Below, in pieces: positions 21,147 through 27,055 of a stretch of 27,443 nt of DNA. Position 1 is the stretch's first letter. Each line of letters opens with the position of its first letter. Source of the DNA: a virus. The DNA lies in IMG/VR virus record IMGVR_UViG_3300030107_004830, positions 1-27,443 of that record; one strand, written 5' to 3'. Made by a program: the position numbers and the translations under genes. The notes under the pieces were generated by a model, which saw only the letters and a program-made list of their open reading frames with translations, was not told the DNA's origin and did no database searches.

Positions 21147-21319
21147 TGGGATTAGCCGCATTTAGGCGAGCTAGGGAAAGAGGGGCTGCCATTTTGGTGG
21201 CCTCTGTTCCTGAAAGTAAACCGAAACCAAAACGGAAACGCAAACCAAAAACTAATGGCAATCACGATAGTAGCCACGGTGGGGAGCGCAACAGCGAACA
21301 GTTATCTGACATTATCTGA
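21146..21319 (+). CDS. Small basic protein, 57 aa, overlapping connector gene
   Basis: The ATG at 21146 overlaps the previous stop as TAATG. Residues 1-20 form a helix (MGLAAFRRARERGAAILVAS) and the next 20 are Lys/Pro/Arg-rich (KPKPKRKRKPK). The last 21 residues overlap the next gene by 65 nt in another frame. By position between capsid and connector genes it may be a small head-completion or internal protein. A strict lambda gpW or FI match cannot be claimed. Confidence 0.55.
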   Translation: MGLAAFRRARERGAAILVASVPESKPKPKRKRKPKTNGNHDSSHGGERNSEQLSDII

Positions 21320-21815
21320 CGCTCAAGATCTTATTGATGGACTTGTCGAAGATGATGATGTAACTGCATGGGCTTCTGCCACTACAGACCAAAAAAATAG
21401 AGCTTTATATACGGCTGCTACTCGTATTGATAGAGAAAGATTTTTAGGTGCAAGAGCGGATGATACTCAGGCAATGCAATGGCCTCGAGACGGCGTTAGA
21501 AAACCTGACACTTATATCAATACTTATTCGACTGGTTTTCCTTTCAAAATAACCACTGACTATTACACAACAACTGAAATCCCTGTACAAATAAAACACT
21601 GTCAGGTCATTCTTGCTTGTTATTTAAACAACAATAAAGCGGGTTTAAATCTTTCTGGTTTGGAAGATTACAAACGTGTCGGAGTCGGAGGTGTCGCTGT
21701 AGAACCTGAACACGGTGGAGCTGTTGGTGCTGACAGAGTGCCACCAATGTATGAACGATTCTTAACAGGCCTTAGAATAAGTGGACCTGGCAATGTAGCC
21801 ATCAAACGGAGCTAA
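21255..21815 (+). CDS. Head-tail connector protein, DnaT-like family
   Basis: 186 residues. The start AITIVATVGSATANSYLTLSDAQDLI, then ALYTAATRIDRERFLGARAD, QAMQWPRDGV and the C-terminal VGVGGVAVE with MYERFLTGLR are the pattern of phage proteins usually annotated as putative DnaT-like single-stranded DNA-binding. They map next to capsid genes and are thought to be head-tail connector (gp6/gp15-like) components. The position here fits the connector role and not replication. It overlaps the small gene before it by 65 nt. Confidence 0.82.
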   Translation: MAITIVATVGSATANSYLTLSDAQDLIDGLVEDDDVTAWASATTDQKNRALYTAATRIDRERFLGARADDTQAMQWPRDGVRKPDTYINTYSTGFPFKITTDYYTTTEIPVQIKHCQVILACYLNNNKAGLNLSGLEDYKRVGVGGVAVEPEHGGAVGADRVPPMYERFLTGLRISGPGNVAIKRS

Positions 21816-21818
21816 CCA

Positions 21819-22055
21819 ATGTATTCAGCAGATCCAGATTATGCAGTAGGCGGTGAAGTCATCACTGACACTGCTGCACATACAGGTCGATTTAAGTGTG
21901 TTGATTTCTATGAAGAAACACAGATTGCAGCTATGTCGTCAAACTTGACAGGTAACACTATTGCGGCTGAAACAGTTGCGGCAGGAACAAGAATTTACGG
22001 AGTTATTACCAGCATCACTTTGACTAGCGGTGCTTGCATTGCTTATAGGGTCTAA
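21819..22055 (+). CDS. Hypothetical virion protein, 78 aa
   Basis: Beta-rich small protein with Thr/Ala/Gly and few charges (TGRFKCVDFYEETQIAAMSS, then TRIYGVITSITLTSGACIAYRV). It sits between two connector genes and overlaps the next start as TAATG. The pattern resembles small beta-sandwich or trimer-forming proteins from virions. No family recognised. Confidence 0.65.
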   Translation: MYSADPDYAVGGEVITDTAAHTGRFKCVDFYEETQIAAMSSNLTGNTIAAETVAAGTRIYGVITSITLTSGACIAYRV

Positions 22056-22417
22056 TGGGATTTGCCGACGCCATTCAAAAAGCGACTGCAAAAGTTACGC
22101 AGATTCCGGGCATTGGAGTCAACGTAACTGTTCGTAGAGTGGTCGTCGGTAGCTATAACACGACAACAGGAGTAATAGGCGAAACAACAACAGACACAAC
22201 GGTTAAAGCTGTTTTTACTGATGTTAATCAGAGAGAAGTTAACGACCTGATTCAATCTGATGATCGTAAATGTGTGATTGCATCTGCGGATCTTTCAAAT
22301 ATTCCAACGACTGCTGATCGTATTGTTTATAGCGGAACAAATTATCAAATAATTCGTGTTCAGACTGTTTCTCAAGCGGGAACAGATATTAGTTACACCT
22401 TATATTTAAGAGCATGA
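22055..22417 (+). CDS. Head closure (neck) protein
   Basis: 120 residues, beta-barrel-like: VTVRRVVVGSYNTTTGVIGETTTDTTVKAVF, then NDLIQSDDRKCVIASADL and DRIVYSGTNYQIIRVQTVSQAGTDISYTLYLR. The ending, a strand describing Y-x-I-x-R-V and a final beta hairpin, is typical of lambda FII or SPP1 gp16-type head closure proteins. It comes after the connector and before the gp10-like protein, the standard neck order. Overlaps both neighbours (TAATG and ATGA). Confidence 0.8.
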   Translation: MGFADAIQKATAKVTQIPGIGVNVTVRRVVVGSYNTTTGVIGETTTDTTVKAVFTDVNQREVNDLIQSDDRKCVIASADLSNIPTTADRIVYSGTNYQIIRVQTVSQAGTDISYTLYLRA

Positions 22418-22827
22418 CCGTTAAAGTACCTCTTGCAAATATTACTAAATATGTAGAAGGCAAGTTGGATCAATTTGCCCGAGCATTAGTTATTGAAGTT
22501 GAGGCTGCTGTGAAAATAAATAATCCAGTTGATACGGGACGCATGGCGGCAAGTTGGATGATTGGACAGGATGGGGATACAAGCGGGGAACCAAAACCTG
22601 AAGGCATTTATGAAAATCCCGGGCCACCTGAAGGAACTAATTACAAGGCTGATGGCGGAGAAAAGGTCGGACACACTTACAGCATTCACAATAATCTTCC
22701 TTATGCAGAAGTTATCTGTTACACCGATCATTCAACGAAAGCTGATGCCGGTTGGTTTGAATTAATCGCTAAAGATGCTAGTCGTGAAGCCCCTAAAATC
22801 TACGATCATATTGTGAGGAAGGATTAA
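22414..22827 (+). CDS. HK97 gp10-like neck/tail protein
   Basis: 137 residues with the gp10 pattern: an amphipathic N-terminal helix, NNPVDTGRMAASW at residue 36 (the conserved V-D-T-G-x-x-R/A-x-S-W segment), then SIHNNLPYAEVICYTDHSTKADAGWFEL near the end. In HK97-like phages this protein joins the tail to the head or begins tail assembly (comparable to lambda gpZ). Starts in ATGA overlap with the head closure gene. Confidence 0.87.
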   Translation: MTVKVPLANITKYVEGKLDQFARALVIEVEAAVKINNPVDTGRMAASWMIGQDGDTSGEPKPEGIYENPGPPEGTNYKADGGEKVGHTYSIHNNLPYAEVICYTDHSTKADAGWFELIAKDASREAPKIYDHIVRKD

Positions 22828-23252
22828 TGGCTGCTACTGATTTGAACACCGTAAGAGCGACTATAGAGGGTCGTATTGGGACAGAATTAGCAAGTAGTCC
22901 TGCGATTCCTGTTGTTTATTACAACATGCCTAATACTCCAACCCCTGCGAGTAGTTGGTGTCAATGTTTAGTCAGTTTTGGAGCAAGTGACTTCCTTTCG
23001 ATGGGTGGAACTTCGGGTTCTGATAATTCGGTTACTGGAATCGTTTTGGTAAATATATTTACAGCCAAAGGAGATGGTGCTGGAGCGAATTTAACAATCG
23101 GCAAACGTATCAGAGACTTATATAATCGAATTGTAGTTTCAGGGGTTCATTTTGATCCCCCTATTGGACCCGAGGTGTTAGCGAAAGCTGCTCCCGAGGG
23201 TTATTTCCAAACTCAGGTCAGAATGACCTTTGAAACCTTCGAGGAACTTTAA
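22827..23252 (+). CDS. Tail terminator protein, lambda gpU-like
   Basis: 141 residues beginning MAATDLNTVRATIEGRIGTEL, a helix followed by IPVVYYNMPNTPTP. Later come VTGIVLVNIFTAKGDGAG, a helix TIGKRIRDLYN, and a terminal strand GYFQTQVRMTFETFE. The alpha/beta layout with a central V-x-V-N-I-F strand is that of tail terminators, which form the ring that caps the growing tube. Position directly before the tube genes agrees. Starts in TAATG overlap. Confidence 0.8.
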   Translation: MAATDLNTVRATIEGRIGTELASSPAIPVVYYNMPNTPTPASSWCQCLVSFGASDFLSMGGTSGSDNSVTGIVLVNIFTAKGDGAGANLTIGKRIRDLYNRIVVSGVHFDPPIGPEVLAKAAPEGYFQTQVRMTFETFEEL

Positions 23253-23254
23253 CT

Positions 23255-23671
23255 ATGGCATTTTATCGGGGCCAACAAGGCTCAGTCAAATTTGACGATG
23301 CAGGCAGTTCTGCTGCTGCTATTACTTCAACTCGTTCATGGTCGATGACGGTTGAAAAAGAAGCACTAGAGACAACAGCACTTGGAGCAACATACGCCGC
23401 AAATGTTGGTGGAATTATTAGTGGTTCTGGTTCTGTTGAACTTCTATATACAGCTAGTTCATCTGACGAAACGAATGTTTTTATTGAGGCCGCAAACACA
23501 GCAGCTGATACTGGAGTTGCCTTATTTGAACTTTATTTAGACACAACAGGAACCAAAAAGATTTCCTTTGATGGTGTCATTACTTCGGCTGATTATTCAG
23601 CTACAGTTGGCGAATTAGAGGTTGTTACCTGTAACTTCGTCACTAACGGCGCAATCACTCTGGACATTTAA
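23255..23671 (+). CDS. Tail tube protein, copy 1
   Basis: 138 residues, beta-rich. It starts MAFYRGQQGSVKFDD, contains STRSWSMTVEKEALETTALG and GSGSVELLY, and ends GELEVVTCNFVTNGAITLDI. These are features of phage tail tube proteins: a strand describing the sheet, and the V-x-x-N-F-x-x-x-G-x-I end. It has the same length and start as the next gene, with which it shares the MAFYRGQQG and GEIEVVT-type segments. Both lie between the tail terminator and the chaperone. Confidence 0.88.
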   Translation: MAFYRGQQGSVKFDDAGSSAAAITSTRSWSMTVEKEALETTALGATYAANVGGIISGSGSVELLYTASSSDETNVFIEAANTAADTGVALFELYLDTTGTKKISFDGVITSADYSATVGELEVVTCNFVTNGAITLDI

Positions 23672-23673
23672 TC

Positions 23674-24090
23674 ATGGCTTTTTATAGAGGACAACAAGGA
23701 ACAGTCTTTTTCGATAAAGATTCTTCCGGCGGCAAATCTGAACTTGCTGCTGTTCGATCTTGGTCTGCTTCCCTAGAAAAAGAAGCAATTGCTGTTGATG
23801 CTCATGGGGATACTTCCCATAAGTTTATTGGTGGCATGTATGGCGGCTCTGGTACTTGCGAGCTTTTCTATGATGCTCCCGGCGGTGACAAGCAGGACTT
23901 CATCCATGAAGTTCAAACTACAAACGATCCCGCCAATGCTTTCATTGAGCTTTATCTTGATGAATCAGGCGGCAAAAAGATCACTGGCGAGATATTAGTG
24001 ACAGGTGCAGAGTATGGAGCTAATGTTGGTGAGATTGAAGTCGTTACTGTGAACTTTTCCTTTAACGGCGATATAACACTTGCAGTTTAA
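23674..24090 (+). CDS. Tail tube protein, copy 2
   Basis: 138 residues, a paralogue of the gene before it: the same MAFYRGQQGTV start, RSWSASLEKEAI for RSWSMTVEKEAL, GSGTCELFYD for GSGSVELLYT, and GEIEVVTVNFSFNGDITLAV at the end. Variation is greatest in the central loops. Two tube paralogues could form a mixed tube, serve at different tube positions, or one could carry a surface domain. It overlaps the chaperone start by one base (TAATG). Confidence 0.88.
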   Translation: MAFYRGQQGTVFFDKDSSGGKSELAAVRSWSASLEKEAIAVDAHGDTSHKFIGGMYGGSGTCELFYDAPGGDKQDFIHEVQTTNDPANAFIELYLDESGGKKITGEILVTGAEYGANVGEIEVVTVNFSFNGDITLAV

Positions 24091-24449
24091 TGGCAGCACC
24101 AAAAGATCGACTTGTTGACAAATGGGTCACAGGTTTTGATCTCTCTAAGAGACGTAAATTCACACTACAAGACGAAAGCGGCGATCCTATCGGTGACGTT
24201 TATTTTAAAGCGGTCACTCGAGCGGATCGTTTGCGTGTGCAAGATGCGGCTCAATCTGATGACGCTTTAAAGATGAGCACTGTCATGTTTTGCCAAATGG
24301 CAGAACTTGAAGATGGTTCTAAAGCTTTTGCCTTGGCAGACGTTGCGAAGCTACAAAGAGAATTGCCTGAATCGGAATTAAACAGAGCTGAATTATTCCT
24401 ATTTGATATTTCTGGCGTTCCACTTGTTGACGAAGCAAAAAAAGATTAG
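24090..24449 (+). CDS. Tail assembly chaperone, gpG-like
   Basis: 119 residues. It starts MAAPKDRLVDKWVTGFDLSKRRKFTL, then DPIGDVYFKAVTRADRLRVQDAA and a Gln/Asp/Leu-rich helical part. It lies between tube and tape-measure positions as in lambda-like phages, where a G protein is made alone and as a frameshifted G-T fusion; both bind the tape measure and bring tube subunits. The last codons before the stop contain A-AAA-AAA in the right phase for a -1 slip, and the -1 frame runs on to 24622. Confidence 0.88.
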   Translation: MAAPKDRLVDKWVTGFDLSKRRKFTLQDESGDPIGDVYFKAVTRADRLRVQDAAQSDDALKMSTVMFCQMAELEDGSKAFALADVAKLQRELPESELNRAELFLFDISGVPLVDEAKKD

Positions 24450-24622
24450 AGCAGGACAACTGGCTTAATTATGAGTTCTTTTTGGCCTGCGAGTTAGGGA
24501 TGACAGTCGGACAATTGCGTTCTTCAATGACAGAAGAAGAGTTCGTTTATTTTGCTGCTTACCATTCTTTAAAATCTGATCGAGAAGAGAAAGAAATGGA
24601 TAAAATGAAAAGGCAAAGATAA
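24090..24622 (+). CDS. Frameshifted G-T chaperone (-1 at 24437-24443)
   Basis: Slippage on A-AAA-AAA (24437-24443, followed by G) in the codons GCA AAA AAA GAT would move ribosomes to the -1 frame. This adds 59 residues starting RLEQDNWLNYEFF and ending at the TAA 24620-24622, giving 177 residues. The extension carries LACELGMTVGQLRSSMTEEEF and YFAAYHSLKS, which is what T-type chaperone segments look like. It has no good start of its own, so the frameshift is the natural explanation. The efficiency cannot be judged; A-AAA-AAG is the strongest version in E. coli and this is A-AAA-AAA-G. Confidence 0.85.
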
Positions 24623-24653
24623 AACCCCTTGGCTGGGGAGACCAAGAGGTTTT
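24621..24653. terminator. Terminator after the tail operon
   Basis: AAAACC-C-CTTGG (24621-24632), loop CTGGGGAGA, CCAAG-A-GGTTTT (24642-24653): an eleven-pair stem with one mismatch and T-runs on both strands. It overlaps the last base pairs of the frameshifted chaperone end and can serve the plus tail operon and the minus gene ending at 24717. Confidence 0.82.
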
Positions 24654-24675
24654 GTTTGGTATTCGCTTTGCACCT

Positions 24676-24696
24676 GAGGGTGAGACTTAAACCCTC
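24676..24696. repeat. Hairpin GAGGGT/ACCCTC
   Basis: A perfect six-base stem with a nine-base loop, between the terminator and the small minus gene. No T-run follows in either direction, so it is probably not a second terminator. Function unknown. Confidence 0.45.
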
Positions 24697-24716
24697 AATC
24701 AAAAGATAACGACTTG

Positions 24717-24893
24717 TCAACGATTGCGCCAACTTCCTCGATGATTTGCTAGCCCAGCAACATCCTTTTCAAGTCGGTTTAATCGACTAAAAATTTCTCG
24801 TATATCACGATCTCTTCTGGCTGTTATATTGTTGATTGCAACTAAAAAAATAGAGACGGTTGCTCCAATAATTGCGGCGATCACTTCATTCAT
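24717..24893 (-). CDS. Small membrane-anchored coiled-coil protein, 58 aa
   Basis: Residues 3-22 form a transmembrane helix (EVIAAIIGATVSIFLVAINN). Residues 26-45 form a charged coiled coil (RDRDIREIFSRLNRLEKDV), and the tail ends NHRGSWRNR. From memory this EIFSRLNRLEK/HRG pattern is frequent in cyanophages. Membrane anchor plus coiled coil is also the build of Rz-like spanins, holin partners or attachment proteins. Divergent to the plus-strand membrane gene at 24921, with a degenerate palindrome between. Confidence 0.68.
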   Translation of the reverse strand: MNEVIAAIIGATVSIFLVAINNITARRDRDIREIFSRLNRLEKDVAGLANHRGSWRNR

Positions 24894-24894
24894 T

Positions 24895-24911
24895 TAATCT
24901 TAGGAAGAATA
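24895..24911. promoter_or_regulatory. Degenerate palindrome in divergent gap
   Basis: TAATCTTAGGAAGAATA matches the window consensus at 14 of 17 positions, and the mirror halves are intact except in the centre. The ATG of the minus gene (24893) starts directly beside it and the plus gene begins ten bases beyond, so it would have to act as operator or core promoter with a very short leader. Confidence 0.45.
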
Positions 24912-24920
24912 ATTTTTATT

Positions 24921-25397
24921 ATGGAGGTTATTTTGCCAGAAGAAACAAAGCAACCCAAAAAACCTACGGATGAAAAAAAGAAAGGTGTATTAAATAAACT
25001 TCAGGAGATAACACCTGACAAAGACGAGCAGGTAGCACTCATTGGAGTAGCAGTAAGGCTCGGAATTGTGGTCTGGTCAGGATTCATACTCACATTGGCG
25101 TACGTTGATTTACCCGGATTTCAGAAACAAAACTTTGATCCGACCTTTATTGCCAGCGTGTTTACGGGAGCCCTCAGTACTTTTGGACTGGCTACATCTA
25201 AAGATAAAAGCAAAGGCAACGGCGTAAGCAAAGAAGAATTAGAAGCAATGATGACTAAAAACAATCAATCAGCAACAGAACAAGTCATTCGAGTACAAAC
25301 ACCTTTAACTATTAATGGAGCTGAAGTCGTACAACAAGAAAGAATAGATCCAATTACACAAAGTACTACAGGAGATGACGGTAAATTAAAGCCATGA
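24921..25397 (+). CDS. Membrane protein, cyanophage type; holin possible
   Basis: 158 residues. Residues 10-35 are Lys-rich and polar, 38-61 a transmembrane helix (VALIGVAVRLGIVVWSGFILTLAYV), and 75-91 a second hydrophobic segment (FIASVFTGALSTFGLAT). The C-terminal 65 residues are polar and soluble. I recall proteins with TPDK-x-EQVA and DPTFIASVFT in cyanophages, usually uncharacterised. Two membrane segments and a cytoplasmic tail also fit a holin-like role, which would be natural in a phage without another visible lysis gene here. An alternative start is the TTG at 24933 with GGAGG at ideal spacing. Confidence 0.75.
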   Translation: MEVILPEETKQPKKPTDEKKKGVLNKLQEITPDKDEQVALIGVAVRLGIVVWSGFILTLAYVDLPGFQKQNFDPTFIASVFTGALSTFGLATSKDKSKGNGVSKEELEAMMTKNNQSATEQVIRVQTPLTINGAEVVQQERIDPITQSTTGDDGKLKP

Positions 25398-25909
25398 AAA
25401 AACTACTTCCACTCCTTTTGTTATTGGCCTCCCCTGTTCAAGCTGATGTCCGTCACTCCATAAAATCGAGTGCGACTATTACTCTTGATCCGGCTTATTC
25501 TTCTGCAACAAGAATAGGGTCAACATATTCGGTTTCGGGATCGAATGTCACGCCAAGTAAGACAATTTCAGGAACAACAACTTCTGGAGCAATTGGGGGA
25601 CTAAACATTGGTTCCGTGACTGCAGGCGTACCAGCATTTATTGACACTGACTTTACTGTTACCACAGCCGGAAGTGCATTTTCCGCAGTTGAATCGCTGA
25701 CCCAAGGCGATGCTATTCAATCAGCCACAACGGTCAGTAGTGGTGTGGTCGGATCGCTTCCGTCGCTGGGATCGACAGTTACGGGTTCTGGCGGAGTTAC
25801 TGGAGGCACTATCACTTCTCTTACGTCAGGAGTTCACACCTGTGGCGGAACAATGGGGGCTGGCTCTAGTTGTACTGCGACAAGCATTATCGAAACGCTC
25901 GTTGACTGA
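25394..25909 (+). CDS. Exported Ser/Thr/Gly-rich protein, cyanophage type
   Basis: 171 residues with a classical signal peptide (MKKLLPLLLLLASPVQA, cleavage after A17), then DVRHSIKSSATITLDPAYSS. The rest is a low-charge, beta-rich chain with many Ser, Thr and Gly (TISGTTTSGAIGGLNIGSVT; TGGTITSLTSG). Three Cys occur only near the end. From memory the SVSGSNV/GGLNIGSVTAG pattern occurs in proteins of marine cyanomyoviruses with unknown function. Exported phage proteins are unusual; it might act at the host envelope or in virions. Starts in ATGA overlap. Confidence 0.82.
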   Translation: MKKLLPLLLLLASPVQADVRHSIKSSATITLDPAYSSATRIGSTYSVSGSNVTPSKTISGTTTSGAIGGLNIGSVTAGVPAFIDTDFTVTTAGSAFSAVESLTQGDAIQSATTVSSGVVGSLPSLGSTVTGSGGVTGGTITSLTSGVHTCGGTMGAGSSCTATSIIETLVD

Positions 25910-25989
25910 TGATTATATTCTTCACCCTATTGGCAATATTTTCTATTTTGTTAGTTTTGTGGATAAACTTGTCTAATCCGAATGAATGA
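25909..25989 (+). CDS. 26-residue membrane microprotein
   Basis: ATG at 25909 overlaps the previous stop (TGATG), and its TGA overlaps the next start (ATGA), so both ends are coupled. The sequence is a single membrane helix, IIFFTLLAIFSILLVLWINL, followed by SNPNE. The double overlap in a phage operon makes chance unlikely. It may be a holin-like or export-related peptide for the proteins on either side. Confidence 0.65.
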   Translation: MIIFFTLLAIFSILLVLWINLSNPNE

Positions 25990-26411
25990 AGAAAATACTG
26001 CTGCTATTTATATTATTAATACCAGCTAAAGCTCTAGCTGTACCAGTGGTTCCCAACTTTTCTAGCGGTACTATGTCTGCGGTCACTAGAACTACAAGCG
26101 TAGTAACTGAAACTATAAGTTCTCACGACTATAATACTGGACATACTTATACATTAAACGGCACTGGCTTATCAATTGATGGCAGTATTTCACCCGCCCC
26201 AACTACTACAACCCAAACAATTAACGGGACTAATTACACGTGGACAGGCGCAAATCTAACCAACAAACCATCGGTGACTCTCACAACAAATGGGAATCCA
26301 TTTCAATTCGTAGAGAGTTATACGGGGCCGGGACTATCAAATGTAACAAACATAATTCGGACAACAAATATAGAAAGCGTTACAGAAACTACCTCAGTAT
26401 TCTCACAATAA
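25986..26411 (+). CDS. Exported Thr-rich protein, cyanophage type
   Basis: 141 residues with signal peptide MKKILLLFILLIPAKALA (cleavage after A18), mature start VPVVPNFSSGTMS. The mature part is beta-rich with many Thr/Ser/Asn, and FQFVESYTGPGLSNVTNIIRTTNIESVTETTS at the end. From memory this end, with a Y-x-G-P-G-L motif and an IIRTT strand, recurs in cyanomyovirus proteins that follow the same partner gene as here. Function unknown. Starts in ATGA overlap with the microprotein. Confidence 0.82.
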   Translation: MKKILLLFILLIPAKALAVPVVPNFSSGTMSAVTRTTSVVTETISSHDYNTGHTYTLNGTGLSIDGSISPAPTTTTQTINGTNYTWTGANLTNKPSVTLTTNGNPFQFVESYTGPGLSNVTNIIRTTNIESVTETTSVFSQ

Positions 26412-27055
26412 TAAGCGTAATTTTGTCACCTAAAGTATTAGCAAATACTTCCCAAACTGCTGCTCCTGTCGCTAATTCCAGTGGTTCTGTGACAAACATG
26501 GCCATACAATCTTTGCAAGGTAATTTAATACAGAATCAGTATGGAGGTAATATTTTATGTCAGGGTCCGATGTTAACTTTCAGCCCATTTATTACCGACT
26601 CTCATCAATATTCTTTACCTAGAGAATATTGGTATGAACAACCCCAATACGGGGACGATGGACAGCAGACTCATACGACATCAAGCAGAACAGGACAGAA
26701 GGATAACCACGCTGTAAACCTCGGTTTTTCCATGACCTTTTCCATTCCACTGGATCAGTCTCTTCAAAGAAGATGTAAGCAAGCTGCTGATAATCAAATT
26801 GCTAGGACAAAACAAATGCTAAAAGATAGTCAACTTAACTGGCATATTGCTCGCTTAAAAAATTGTGGGGAACTCAAGCTAGCCGGAATTGAGTTCGCTC
26901 CAGATTCACCTTATGCAGACCTTTGTAAGGACGTTGTTGTAAAACCTAAATTAGGTCAAGTCCTTCCTCATCGACATAACATCCCAGTTACTTCTTCTTC
27001 TTCTCCTTTGCCTTCTTTAGAGGTGGTAAATCCCGCTTCTTCCGATAAGCGTTAG
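26240..27055 (+). CDS. Exported protein with internal signal segment; start uncertain
   Basis: The only canonical start in frame is GTG at 26240, giving 271 residues that overlap the previous gene by 172 nt. A signal-peptide-like stretch appears only at residues 45-68 (RKRYRNYLSILTIISVILSP then KVLA), so translation probably begins near it, at a non-canonical codon, or an upstream start was lost. The mature part starts NTSQTAAPVANSSGSVTN and contains LQGNLIQNQYGGNILCQGP, TGQKDNHAVNLGFSMTFSIP, QRRCKQAADNQI and ARLKNCGELKLAGIEF. I recall this layout from cyanomyoviruses as the third gene of the exported cassette. Confidence 0.72.
   Translation: MDRRKSNQQTIGDSHNKWESISIRRELYGAGTIKCNKHNSDNKYRKRYRNYLSILTIISVILSPKVLANTSQTAAPVANSSGSVTNMAIQSLQGNLIQNQYGGNILCQGPMLTFSPFITDSHQYSLPREYWYEQPQYGDDGQQTHTTSSRTGQKDNHAVNLGFSMTFSIPLDQSLQRRCKQAADNQIARTKQMLKDSQLNWHIARLKNCGELKLAGIEFAPDSPYADLCKDVVVKPKLGQVLPHRHNIPVTSSSSPLPSLEVVNPASSDKR

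Noticed and set aside
21255-21815. Replication role for the DnaT-like protein
   Set aside because: The usual database name suggests primosome function, but the gene is between capsid and neck genes, and family members at that position are connector proteins.
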